Positions 15,238 to 24,030 of a stretch of 64,000 nucleotides of DNA are shown in pieces. The first letter of the stretch is position 1. The number at the start of each line of letters is the position of its first letter. Made by a program: the position numbers and the translations under genes. A model generated the notes under the pieces. That model was given only the letters and a program-made list of their open reading frames with translations, was not told the origin of the DNA and did not search any database. Source of the DNA: Planctomycetota bacterium (GTDB lineage: Bacteria > Planctomycetota > Phycisphaerae > UBA1845 > UTPLA1); assembly GCA_003576905.1 (NCBI GenBank), contig QEVG01000008.1, positions 1-64,000 of the forward strand, in the 5' to 3' direction.

Positions 15238-17862
15238 ATGTCCGACTGGCAGCGCGTCAAGTCGATTTTTGAGGAGATCATCGAGCTGCCGGAGCCGGAG
15301 CGCGAACCGGCACTTGAGAGATTCTGTTCAGGCGACGCCGCCGTGCGCGCCGCCGTCTCCGATCTGCTCGCGGCCCACGACAGCGCCGGGGAGTTCCTGC
15401 ATGCTCCGACGATGAATCCCGCGGGCGAAGAGCGCCTCGCCGCACTTGCCGGCGCGCCGCAGTGCCCGACGCCGACGCAGATCGGGCCCTACACCCTGCT
15501 GGAGGTCATCGGCGAGGGCGGATTCGGAACCGTTTACCGCGCGGAACAGCAGGAGCCTGTCCGCCGCGTCGTCGCACTGAAGGTCATCAAGCCCGGCATG
15601 GATTCGCGCGAGGTCATTGCGCGGTTCGAGGGTGAGCGCCAGGCCCTCGCGATGATGAATCACCCGCACATTGCCGCCGTGCTCGACGCCGGCGCGACGG
15701 CCGACCGGCGTCCCTACTTTGTCATGGAGTATGTACCGGGCAAGCCGATCACGCGCTACTGCGACGACCACGCCCTGTCCATCGGGGACCGCCTGGGGCT
15801 CTTCGTCCAGGTTTGCCAGGCCGTGCAGCATGCCCACCAGAAGGGCATCATTCACCGCGACATCAAGCCGAGCAACGTGCTCGTCGTGCCGGCTCCGGAC
15901 TCGCCGCAGCACAGTGCCGGACATTCGACACACTCGGGCTCCGCCGCCCGCGCCAAGGTCATCGACTTCGGCGTCGCCAAGGCCACCGACCAGCGCCTGA
16001 CCGAGCACACGGTCAACACGCAGCAGGGCATGTTTCTCGGAACGCCCGCCTACATGAGCCCCGAACAGGCCGGCGTCGGCCCGCTCGACATCGATACCCG
16101 TACCGACATCTACTCCCTCGGCGTTCTCCTCTACGAGCTGCTCACCGGCGCGCCGCCCTTCGATCCGCGCAGTCTGCTGGTCAGCAGTCACTCCGAGATT
16201 CAGCGGATCATCCGCGAGGTCGATCCGCCCCGGCCGAGCACGCGCCTTTCGACCCTCCGGGATAAGCCGGACGGCGGAGGCGATACGCCGGCATCTCCGA
16301 GCCGGATCGCCGCGCAGCGTCAGACCGACGCCCGGTCGCTGATCCGTCACCTCCGCGGCGATCTCGACTGGATCGTGATGAAGTGCCTCGAGAAGGACCG
16401 CGCGCGGCGCTACGAAACGGCCAACGACGTCGCCCTCGAAATCGAGCGCTATCTCAATCACGAACCCGTGAAGGCCGGCCCGCCATCGCTGACCTACCGG
16501 CTCGGCAAGTTCACCCGGCGAAACCGCGCCGCATTCATCGCGGTCACCGGCATCGCGCTCGCCCTGCTCGTTGGACTGGCCATCTCCATCGCGGGATTCC
16601 TCGCCGCCCGCCGCGCGCGTGACGTCGCCGATGCCCAGCGGGTTCTGGCTGTTCAAAGCGCCGAAGAGGCCCTTCGCGCCGCTCGAAAAGCCGAGACGGT
16701 CACCCAGTTTCTCCAGGAAACGCTCGCCGCAGCGGATCCCAAGGTCAGTGCCCGGCGTGACATGACCGTCCGCGAGGCGCTGAACCAGGCCGTCGCCAAG
16801 CTCGATGCAGGCTCGATGGGCGAGCAGCCCGAGACCGAGGCCGCGATTCGCATGACGATCGGCCGCGCCTGGATGGGCCTCGCACAGTACGCCGAGGCCG
16901 AGGAGCAAGTCGAACGCGCGCTGGCCCTGTACCGCGCGAAGCAGGGCGACGAGGGCTTCGACTCCGCCGAGGCCCTTCAGCTTCGGGGGAGCGTCCGCTC
17001 GCTTGCCGGCCGTCTGGAAGAGGCCGAGAGAGACTTCCGCGCGGCACTCGCCGCTCAGCGCGCCCGCCGTCCCGCGGGCCATGCGGCCGTCGCCGCCTGT
17101 CTCAACGACCTGGCGACGACGATCACCAGCCAGGGCCGCTACGACGAAGCCGCCGCCATGCTCACCGAGGCCCTTGAAATCTCGCGTCGCGCCGAGAATG
17201 AAAGGGAATCGGTCCTGCCCGAGGTCGTCAACAATCTCGGCCTCGTGTACCTTCTGCAAAAGAACTGGACCTCGGCGCAGCCGCTCTTTCATGAAGCCGT
17301 CAGGCTCAATCAGCGCCTCCTCGGCCGGCTTCACCCCAACATTGCCACCAACCTCGACAACCTCGCACAGTCCTACCAGGGCAAGGGGGATCTCGACAGC
17401 GCCGAGAAGCACTATCGCGAGGCGATCGCCATGCGCCGCGAACTCTTCGGTTCGGACCATCCCGACGTCGCCGCCAGTCTCCACAACATTGCCACGCTTC
17501 TATGGATTCGCGGCGACCGTGCCGGCGCTGAAAAGGCCGTCCGCGAATCGCTCGATATTTTTCGGCGCGTCCACGGTCCCGCGCACCCCGATGTCGTCCG
17601 CGTCGTTCACAGTCTTGTCAGCGTCGTGGGCGCACGCGGGCTCTACGACGAGGCGGATTCGCTGATGGCTGAGACTTTCGAGGCCGTTCGAAACGCGCCT
17701 GATGTCACGTTCGATGACAAACTCAGCCTTGCCAAGCGCCTGGTCGAGCTTCACGAGTTTCGAAAGGACTCCGAAAAGGCCGCAGAATGGGCGAGGAACG
17801 TGCGTGCCCTCCAGGCCACCACGCAGCCTGCGACTACCTCGATGCCCGGAGCCGCAGATTGA
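15238..17862 (+). CDS. Membrane Ser/Thr protein kinase with C-terminal TPR repeats
   Basis: An 874-residue Hanks-type kinase. The first 70 residues form the short helical domain often found before these kinases. The catalytic domain spans about 82-420: glycine loop GEGGFG, ALKVIKPG lysine, HRDIKPSN near 206, DFGVAKA and an APE-like SPEQAG. One hydrophobic helix lies at 431-457, then a helical linker and about seven tetratricopeptide repeats (for example RYDEAAAMLTEALEISRR, GDLDSAEKHYREAIAMRR), which likely face the periplasm and sense a partner. The layout matches planctomycete kinases encoded beside ECF sigma genes. Targets are unknown. Confidence 0.93.
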   Translation: MSDWQRVKSIFEEIIELPEPEREPALERFCSGDAAVRAAVSDLLAAHDSAGEFLHAPTMNPAGEERLAALAGAPQCPTPTQIGPYTLLEVIGEGGFGTVYRAEQQEPVRRVVALKVIKPGMDSREVIARFEGERQALAMMNHPHIAAVLDAGATADRRPYFVMEYVPGKPITRYCDDHALSIGDRLGLFVQVCQAVQHAHQKGIIHRDIKPSNVLVVPAPDSPQHSAGHSTHSGSAARAKVIDFGVAKATDQRLTEHTVNTQQGMFLGTPAYMSPEQAGVGPLDIDTRTDIYSLGVLLYELLTGAPPFDPRSLLVSSHSEIQRIIREVDPPRPSTRLSTLRDKPDGGGDTPASPSRIAAQRQTDARSLIRHLRGDLDWIVMKCLEKDRARRYETANDVALEIERYLNHEPVKAGPPSLTYRLGKFTRRNRAAFIAVTGIALALLVGLAISIAGFLAARRARDVADAQRVLAVQSAEEALRAARKAETVTQFLQETLAAADPKVSARRDMTVREALNQAVAKLDAGSMGEQPETEAAIRMTIGRAWMGLAQYAEAEEQVERALALYRAKQGDEGFDSAEALQLRGSVRSLAGRLEEAERDFRAALAAQRARRPAGHAAVAACLNDLATTITSQGRYDEAAAMLTEALEISRRAENERESVLPEVVNNLGLVYLLQKNWTSAQPLFHEAVRLNQRLLGRLHPNIATNLDNLAQSYQGKGDLDSAEKHYREAIAMRRELFGSDHPDVAASLHNIATLLWIRGDRAGAEKAVRESLDIFRRVHGPAHPDVVRVVHSLVSVVGARGLYDEADSLMAETFEAVRNAPDVTFDDKLSLAKRLVELHEFRKDSEKAAEWARNVRALQATTQPATTSMPGAAD

Positions 17863-18077
17863 CCCGCAGGGTACGCGCTCGGCACCGGTGTAATCGCCAC
17901 ATCCCCAATGAGTTGCGGATTTCTGGCCCCTCCGATCGCTTAATGGCGCGTATCTACCCGTTCGCGGATGGGTGTTCGCGGACGGCGCAACGCGACCCGC
18001 CCGGCCGCGATGTACGCCGCGCCTTTCGCCGGGCCGGGCGCCCGCGTCCCGCGCGGGCCGTCGAAGGAGGTTTGAGA

Positions 18078-18770
18078 ATGACGACATGTGTCAATCGAAG
18101 ATGGATGGCCGCGTGCATGGCTCTTGGCGCCGTCGCGATCATGAGTCCCGGTACTGCACAGGCCGGCGCTGTCCTGGAAGACTTCAACGAGCTGCTGAAT
18201 CCCGGTCCCTTCTACTGGGCTGCGCCGACCGGGAACATCGGCTGGTACTGGACGCCCTCCACCGACATGGAACTGCACGGTGTTCAGACCAAACTCGCGT
18301 CGGGCTTTTCCAACATCAACAACAACTTCACGTTCACAACCACGCTTTACACCGATCGGCCCGCGGCCGGCGGGACGGCGCTCGGCTCGTTTGCATGGAA
18401 CGGCGCGACGCCGGTCGACGGTGCGTGGCTCGGAGGCTCGTTTGCCAACTCGGTGGCACTGACGGGCGGCCAGACGTACTTCCTGGGCATGTCGGGCTGG
18501 GAGCAGGGACTGGCGCAGTTCGGCGGAACCGGCGGCAGCGGAGTGAACTGGATCGATCCTCCGAATCAACCCGGCGCCGAGACCCTGGGAGCCGGTTCCG
18601 GGTACACGGGTGTTGACTTCGCGATCCAGATGAATGCCGGATCGGAGCCGGTCAATGTCGATAGTCCGATCCTCCGGTTCATCGGACAACCCATCCCGGA
18701 GCCGGGCACGCTCGCGCTGCTCGGGCTTGGGGGTCTGGGCTTCGCATACAGGCGCCGCCGCGTTCGTTAG
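18078..18770 (+). CDS. PEP-CTERM sorted secreted protein
   Basis: A 230-residue exported protein that should be a substrate of the exosortase encoded at 34127-35140. It has a signal peptide (MAACMALGAVAIMSPGTAQA), a roughly 165-residue beta-rich domain of unknown function, and a C-terminal sorting tag made of IPEPGTLALLGLGG, a hydrophobic helix and the basic tail YRRRRVR. The start is ATG 18078, with a strong GAAGGAGG ribosome-binding site. The fold may be a sugar- or matrix-binding domain, but nothing specific is visible. Confidence 0.9.
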   Translation: MTTCVNRRWMAACMALGAVAIMSPGTAQAGAVLEDFNELLNPGPFYWAAPTGNIGWYWTPSTDMELHGVQTKLASGFSNINNNFTFTTTLYTDRPAAGGTALGSFAWNGATPVDGAWLGGSFANSVALTGGQTYFLGMSGWEQGLAQFGGTGGSGVNWIDPPNQPGAETLGAGSGYTGVDFAIQMNAGSEPVNVDSPILRFIGQPIPEPGTLALLGLGGLGFAYRRRRVR

Positions 18771-18822
18771 GCCATTGGCGCGACTCTCGCTGCGTACCAC
18801 ACCTTTCGGGCAGAGGGTTGAA

Positions 18823-18862
18823 GGGGCCGGTCCGGCACACCCGGGCCGGCCCCGGTGTTTTT
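18823..18862 (+). terminator. Intrinsic terminator after the PEP-CTERM gene
   Basis: An 8-bp perfect stem (GGGGCCGG at 18823-18830 with CCGGCCCC at 18846-18853) is followed by GGTGTTTTT. Confidence 0.7.
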
Positions 18863-18956
18863 CCTCGGATAGAGCAGAGCCCCTTGTATGTACGGGTCCG
18901 CAATAATCCACCCGTGCCGGTCGTTTGGCGAGGGGCGTACCGTGGGAGGAACTCAG

Positions 18957-20111
18957 ATGCCGCGATCCTTTTTCCCCGCTCTGACGTGTGCCCTCGCGCT
19001 CGCTGCTGTTTCTCGTTCCTTTGCCCAGGTTCAACCCACCTTCAACGATGTGGTTTTTGCCGTCGAGCCGACCGACGCCGGAGGCAGCGTCACTCTCATG
19101 ATGGACATCTACGTTCCGCCCGTCGGCAATCCGCCGTATCCGCTGGTGCTGTGGATTCACGGCGGCGGCTGGCAGAGCGGAACGTACAACAATACCGCCG
19201 GTCTCGCATTGCCCCTGCTCAATGACGGCGTGGCCGTGGCCAGTGCGCGTTACCGCCTCTCCGGCGAGGCGATCTTTCCCGCACAGATTCATGACGTGAA
19301 GGGCGCGGTGCGATTCCTTCGTGCCAACGCTGCGGCATTTCAGCTCGACCCCGCCCGTTTTGCCTCGTGGGGATCATCGGCAGGCGGCCATCTTTCCGCG
19401 CTGCTGGCCATGTCCGCCGGAGTCCCGGCTCTTGAAGGCGCGACGGGGGGCAACCTCGCCTTCTCCAGCGCGGTTCAGGTCTGCGTCGATTACTTCGGCC
19501 CGACCGACATACTCAACATCAATCTCGACATCACGAACCCGCCGGGCGGCTTCAACCACGACGACCCGAACTCACCCGAGTCCCGGCTTGTCGGCTGGGA
19601 CCAGCCGGGGCAAGGCATTGGCGACATTCGCGCCAACCTCACCAACCCCAGCGCGCCATACCCCGCACTTGTACAGCTCTGTAATCAGGTTAATCCAGTG
19701 ACCTGGGTCGCTTCCGGCGCCCCGCCCACATTCATCGCTCACGGCACGAATGACACCGCCGTGCCGATCATGCAGAGTACGCGCCTGGCTGACGCGCTTA
19801 CGTCCGCGTCCGTCCCCGTTCACTATGTGCAGGTAGCCGACGCGGGCCACGGCGGCTTTCCGCCCGCGACGCAGACCGCCGCACACGAGTTCGTCCTCGC
19901 CGCCTTCACAAGCGCCAAAGCCGCAGGCGATCTGAACTGCGACGGCGCGCGGAATCTCGACGACGTCGAACCCTTCGTCCTGCGCCTGATCGACTTTTCG
20001 GCGTACCAGTCTGTGGAACCGACATGCCACTCCCGAAACGCGGATCTGAACGGCGACGGTCAGGTCAATAGCCGCGACATCGCGGCCTTCACGGCGCTGA
20101 TCCTGTCGTAA
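18957..20111 (+). CDS. Secreted alpha/beta-hydrolase (carboxylesterase) with dockerin repeats
   Basis: A 384-residue secreted enzyme. A signal peptide (FFPALTCALALAAVSRSFAQ) is followed by an alpha/beta-hydrolase domain with the oxyanion motif HGGGW near residue 66, nucleophile elbow GSSAGGH near 139 and the catalytic His in DAGHGG near 300, as in the BD-FAE/hormone-sensitive lipase group. The last 60 residues contain two calcium-binding dockerin-type segments, DLNCDGARNLDDVEPFVLRL and DLNGDGQVNSRDIAAFTALI. It probably deacylates a polymer or ester outside the cytoplasm and may dock onto a cohesin-bearing surface partner. It overlaps the convergent gene at 20089 by 23 bases at the 3' end. Confidence 0.9.
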   Translation: MPRSFFPALTCALALAAVSRSFAQVQPTFNDVVFAVEPTDAGGSVTLMMDIYVPPVGNPPYPLVLWIHGGGWQSGTYNNTAGLALPLLNDGVAVASARYRLSGEAIFPAQIHDVKGAVRFLRANAAAFQLDPARFASWGSSAGGHLSALLAMSAGVPALEGATGGNLAFSSAVQVCVDYFGPTDILNINLDITNPPGGFNHDDPNSPESRLVGWDQPGQGIGDIRANLTNPSAPYPALVQLCNQVNPVTWVASGAPPTFIAHGTNDTAVPIMQSTRLADALTSASVPVHYVQVADAGHGGFPPATQTAAHEFVLAAFTSAKAAGDLNCDGARNLDDVEPFVLRLIDFSAYQSVEPTCHSRNADLNGDGQVNSRDIAAFTALILS

Positions 20112-20925
20112 CCGGATCAGCCGCCGCGCCCTTCGAGGCATCCGCCATCTCCGCCTGTAAGGCGATCATGGGGGCGTTGCTCACACGGAGCCATCCGCTT
20201 GTCACCCGGTCAAGGTCGGCGATGAGGAGGATGACCAGCGAGAACGCGAGCGCGAGCCCCGTGTTGACGACGAGATTCGACTTGCCGCTTGCCCCGAACT
20301 GGTATCCGACCGCCGCCATCGAGAGGATTGTCAGCGCTCCCAGGACGACCCAAATGACTTCGGGGATGCGGTAGAACCCGACCACAACCCGTTTCGTCTG
20401 GAGATCGATCATTTCGTTGAGCGAATCGATGAACAGCGACACGATGTCCGGATTCCTGAGGTCCGCGTCCGCCAGCGCCGTCGCATGTGCCCATAGCCGA
20501 TCCTGTATCTCTTTCGCTTCGCGGATGGATGCGTCCAGTTTTCCCGGATTCCCGGCGAGTTCCACGCGAATGTCCACGTACCTCCGCAGCAGTTTCCGCG
20601 CATCGCCGCGATGCGGCTCGGGAATCAGCGAGGCTCGAAGGTAGGTGGTCCCGATGGCGTTGACCTCGTCCAGAAGCAGGTCCCGCTTCGACTCGCGCCG
20701 CGACGCAGCGATCCCGAACGTGAATGCCAGTATGAACGCCAGCAGACCCATGCTTGCGCCTACTACCGAGCCGATCGGACCCTCTGAGTCCGCTCCATAC
20801 CGCCTGGCCCTTGCCCGGGCTATCAGCGCGCCGCCATGAACCGACAGCATGACTAGGGCGACACAAAGGAGATAAAGAAGGCCGATGGGTATTCGATCAA
20901 CCAGGGTCATTTCGTACATGGTCAT
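20089..20925 (-). CDS. DUF4239-like (bestrophin-like) membrane protein
   Basis: A 278-residue membrane protein. Two N-terminal hydrophobic helices (IGLLYLLCVALVMLSVHGG and VVGASMGLLAFILAFTFGI) frame a short loop; a central helical soluble region of about 130 residues follows (KRDLLLDEVNAIGTTYLRASL), then two more helices near the C-terminus. This is the arrangement of DUF4239 proteins, which have been compared with bestrophin channels. Function is unknown. ATG 20925 is chosen over an upstream start at 21051 that would add 42 unrelated residues; ATG 20919 is also possible. Confidence 0.7.
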   Translation of the reverse strand: MTMYEMTLVDRIPIGLLYLLCVALVMLSVHGGALIARARARRYGADSEGPIGSVVGASMGLLAFILAFTFGIAASRRESKRDLLLDEVNAIGTTYLRASLIPEPHRGDARKLLRRYVDIRVELAGNPGKLDASIREAKEIQDRLWAHATALADADLRNPDIVSLFIDSLNEMIDLQTKRVVVGFYRIPEVIWVVLGALTILSMAAVGYQFGASGKSNLVVNTGLALAFSLVILLIADLDRVTSGWLRVSNAPMIALQAEMADASKGAAADPVTTGSAP

Positions 20926-20969
20926 TTCGGAACCAGGCAGTTTGGAAAGTAAAGATCGATTTGACCGCT

Positions 20970-21383
20970 TTATGGTACCAGGGCAAAGGTTACGTTGAGT
21001 TCCGTTCCCGCCGGGTTCTGCGAAAACGTAAAGGTAATCGTCCGCCCGCATGAGAAATCATCCGGCTCCCGATAGACGTCCGATTCCGTCTCCGGACTGA
21101 CGCCGGGGGCGACCCGCATGTCGGCATCCTTGATGAAGATTGCCTGCAAATCCTCGCAGTCGCGGTTGAAAGAGAAACTCTGCCCGGCCGGAATCGAAAA
21201 CGTCACCTCGGTCCCCAGCACTTCGAGCCCCGACGCCGGAAGCGTCTGCTCCTCGTCGTAGAACAGTCGGCCGTCCACCGAATAATTGGTTGTGTTGATG
21301 AGAATGACATAGGTCTGTACCGTGCCGCAGCTTCCGCACAGCAGCACAGCGCCCAGGCACATAGCACGTTCTGCGATGCGCAT
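20970..21383 (-). CDS. Putative small lipoprotein of unknown function
   Basis: A 137-residue exported protein whose signal peptide ends in LLCGSCG, which fits a loose lipobox with the lipid attached to the second Cys. The mature part is beta-rich and contains two further cysteines (DCEDLQ and FSCGRT) that could form a disulfide. ATG 21383 is preferred because GAAGGGAG lies at ribosome-binding distance. The gene precedes the DUF4239-like gene on the same strand by 44 bases, so the two are probably cotranscribed. Confidence 0.65.
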   Translation of the reverse strand: MRIAERAMCLGAVLLCGSCGTVQTYVILINTTNYSVDGRLFYDEEQTLPASGLEVLGTEVTFSIPAGQSFSFNRDCEDLQAIFIKDADMRVAPGVSPETESDVYREPDDFSCGRTITFTFSQNPAGTELNVTFALVP

Positions 21384-21636
21384 AGTTGGCGACTCCCTTC
21401 GATGGAAATGGCTGCAAGGTCCGTGCCGCAACGCGACGGCGGCGGCACACTTTCGTCATCGTACCGGAATTCTCCTGCCGGGTGCAGGATGCCCTGATCG
21501 CTTTCCGACTCACCCCGCCCTTCGCGCCGATCGGGCACACCCAAGCCCTGGTAACTCTCAGCGGATCGTGCCCGCCGGCCCTGGATATCTCCGCTATAGA
21601 CGATACCGGAGGCGCTCGATTAGGCTTCCTCGCTGA

Positions 21637-22653
21637 ATGAGTGCGACGCGAACTTACCTGGCGCAGATGACCTTTTCGGCAATCCTTGCCGTTTCACCGG
21701 CGAGCGCCCGGGCGGATTCATTCGGAATCCCCCGTCCCGATCCGCCCGGCACGCGCACCCGCGTGGAATTCGGTGCATTCATTCTGGACGTCAGCAACAT
21801 TAACAGCGCCGACCAGACGTTTACCGCCGACGTCGGGCTTGTCCTGCGATGGCACGACCCCCGGCTGGTGACGCCCGGCGGGGCCGTGAAGGTCGTGAAC
21901 CGAACGGATGTCTGGAATCCGGATTTGTATGTCCTCAACCAGCGAAACGTGACCTTGCTGTTGCCGGATGTGGTCGACGTCAACCCGGATGGAATCATCT
22001 TGTATCGGCAGCGATTCTCCGGTCAGTTTTCGAACCGGATCCACGTCGGCGATTTTCCCTTCGACTCTCACCGCTTTCACGTGCGCTTTGTCTCGGGGCG
22101 ATACAGCATGGACGAACTGGAGTTTGTGAACGACGTCTTTAAGGATCGAACGGGCGTAACCGAAAAGCCGCTTGTCGTGGATTGGGTCATCACGTCGTGG
22201 AGGGCCCACGAGGAGGCCTTTACCGAGGGGATGCTGAGTTTCGCCCGGCCGTCTTTTTCAGTCGAATTCACGGCCGCGCGGCGCGCGGGCTTCTTCGTCA
22301 TGAAGCTTCTCCTCCCCCTTGGGCTGGTCGTTTTCATGTCCTGGGTCGTGTTCTGGCTGGACCCGGAACGGGTGGACGCGCAGGTGGGCATGGCGGCGAC
22401 CGCCATCCTGACGCTCATTGCCTATCGCTTTACGTTCGACAGCCTGCTGCCCCCGGTGTCCTATCTCACGCGCGTCGATCATTTCATCTCCGGATCGACG
22501 GCCCTCGTCTTCCTTTCGCTCCTTCAGGTCGTCATAACCGGCACGCTCGTCAGCCGCAACCGGATCCCGGACGCCCGGCGGCTCGACCGCTGGTCGCGCG
22601 CGGTGTTCCCCGCGCTGTTCGCCCTGCTTACCTGGTGGTCGTTTTTCGCATGA
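21637..22653 (+). CDS. Pentameric ligand-gated ion channel homologue (GLIC/ELIC type)
   Basis: A 338-residue prokaryotic member of the Cys-loop receptor superfamily, matching GLIC/ELIC in length. A signal peptide leads to a beta-sandwich ligand-binding domain (about 30-215) with VWNPDLYVLN, the YRQRFSGQF region and GDFPFDSHRFHV, the equivalent of the Cys loop without cysteines, as in other bacterial members. Four transmembrane helices follow: M1 near 219-240 with the conserved proline (KLLLPLGL), pore-lining M2 near 246-265 (VDAQVGMAATAILTLIAYRF), M3 near 282-303 and M4 near 320-337. It should form an inner-membrane ion pore opened by a periplasmic ligand. Ligand and ion selectivity are unknown. 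It converges with the SLC13-type carrier gene 12 bases away. Confidence 0.9.
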   Translation: MSATRTYLAQMTFSAILAVSPASARADSFGIPRPDPPGTRTRVEFGAFILDVSNINSADQTFTADVGLVLRWHDPRLVTPGGAVKVVNRTDVWNPDLYVLNQRNVTLLLPDVVDVNPDGIILYRQRFSGQFSNRIHVGDFPFDSHRFHVRFVSGRYSMDELEFVNDVFKDRTGVTEKPLVVDWVITSWRAHEEAFTEGMLSFARPSFSVEFTAARRAGFFVMKLLLPLGLVVFMSWVVFWLDPERVDAQVGMAATAILTLIAYRFTFDSLLPPVSYLTRVDHFISGSTALVFLSLLQVVITGTLVSRNRIPDARRLDRWSRAVFPALFALLTWWSFFA

Positions 22654-22665
22654 AGGGTGCGCGAA

Positions 22666-24009
22666 TCAGGACAACAGCCGATCGAGCGCCAGCACATACA
22701 GGGCCGACACCGCAAGCTGCGCCACCGTGATCGGCACGCCGTATCGCATGAAGCCGATGAAATTGACGCGATGGCCGTTTCGCTCGCAGATACCGACACT
22801 GACGATGTTCGCCGACGCGCCGACCATTGTCGCGTTTCCTCCCAGAGTCGCCCCGAACATCATCGCCACGAACACCGGCAACGTCGTCGTCGGCCAGTCG
22901 GTGAACTCGGCGGATAGGGCGATTTCTGGCACCGCCTCGGTCGCGACCATGTAGCCCTTAATCATCAGGATTGATGCGGCCACGACGGGGATGTTTGCGA
23001 TCAGACTCGAGAGCAGACCGATCCCAAGCAGCATGGCCAGCGCCACCATTGCGAAGTCCGCGCCGAACCACTCATAGACCTTCAGCGAAAGCCCCTGGAG
23101 CAGCCCCGACTTGCTCAATCCCCGCACCAGGACAAACACGCCCCCGAGAAAAACCAGCGTTTTCCAGTCGACCGCGCGCAGCACTTCGTCCACCGGTTCG
23201 ACCCGCGCCGTGTATACCGCCAATAGTGCCAGAGTCGCGGCAATGATCGCCACTGCCGGAGGGCCGATCCGCACCGGCAGTTCCTCCCCGAAGAGAAACA
23301 GCACGACCATGAGCGCAAGATCCGCCAGCGCCAGCACGGCGAACCACGGCCGGTCGATCCGCGCCGGCGACTGCGGCGCGGCCGCCTCGGGGCGCCGCGC
23401 CCGCCAGATATCCTTCATGAGGAGCGGCAGCATCGGGAGAATAATCAGCACCGAGAGCAGCCCGCCGAGGCTAACCTTTCTCAGATAGCCCGTGAACGAA
23501 AGTCCGATCGAACTTCCAACCAGAAACGTCGCGGGGTCGCCGACCAGGGTGAGCATGCCGGCCGAATTCGAAACGATCGCCGCCAGCACCATGGGAGCCG
23601 CAAAATCCACGTCCAGCGCCCTGGCGACCTGGATGATCACCGGTGCAAGCAGAATCACCGTCGTTGCATTGGGCAGAAGCGCGCACACCGGTGTGACAAG
23701 TAGGACCAGAATCAGGAGATAGCGCTTCCCGCTGCCCCGCGTGCATCGAAGGTAAGTCGCGCTGATTCGATCAAACATCCCCGTCTTCGACAGCACGCGC
23801 GCGACGATCATGCCGCCGAAAAGCAGGGCGAGGGGTCCGCCCGCGCTCTGCATCGACTCGGCCACGTCATGTTCATCGAGAATCCCCAGCACGATCAAGG
23901 CGCATGCACCGACCAGGACCGCGATGACCATGTCCAGGACGTCGAAGGCCAGCACGAGGATCACGGCAACGAATATGCCCAAGGTGAGGTAGGTCTGCGC
24001 GGGCGACAT
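22666..24009 (-). CDS. SLC13/ArsB/NhaD-superfamily permease
   Basis: A 447-residue secondary transporter with about 11-12 membrane helices and the two inverted repeats of the ion-transporter superfamily. Signature stretches are LLPNATTVILLAPV and SNSAGMLTLVGDPATFLVGS in the first half, and IANIPVVAASILM and FGATLGGNATMVGASANIV in the second. These are the re-entrant loops that bind substrate and sodium. Relatives transport dicarboxylates, arsenite, or exchange sodium for protons, so the substrate is not decided. It starts 21 bases after the AapJ-like gene on the same strand, which implies cotranscription with that binding protein. Confidence 0.88.
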   Translation of the reverse strand: MSPAQTYLTLGIFVAVILVLAFDVLDMVIAVLVGACALIVLGILDEHDVAESMQSAGGPLALLFGGMIVARVLSKTGMFDRISATYLRCTRGSGKRYLLILVLLVTPVCALLPNATTVILLAPVIIQVARALDVDFAAPMVLAAIVSNSAGMLTLVGDPATFLVGSSIGLSFTGYLRKVSLGGLLSVLIILPMLPLLMKDIWRARRPEAAAPQSPARIDRPWFAVLALADLALMVVLFLFGEELPVRIGPPAVAIIAATLALLAVYTARVEPVDEVLRAVDWKTLVFLGGVFVLVRGLSKSGLLQGLSLKVYEWFGADFAMVALAMLLGIGLLSSLIANIPVVAASILMIKGYMVATEAVPEIALSAEFTDWPTTTLPVFVAMMFGATLGGNATMVGASANIVSVGICERNGHRVNFIGFMRYGVPITVAQLAVSALYVLALDRLLS

Positions 24010-24030
24010 GGTGGGTGGAATCCCTTCCTG

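Noticed and set aside
15328-17484. A 718-codon open frame on the minus strand
   Set aside because: Antisense to the TPR kinase; sequence is Gly/Val/Asp/Leu-rich without any family features.
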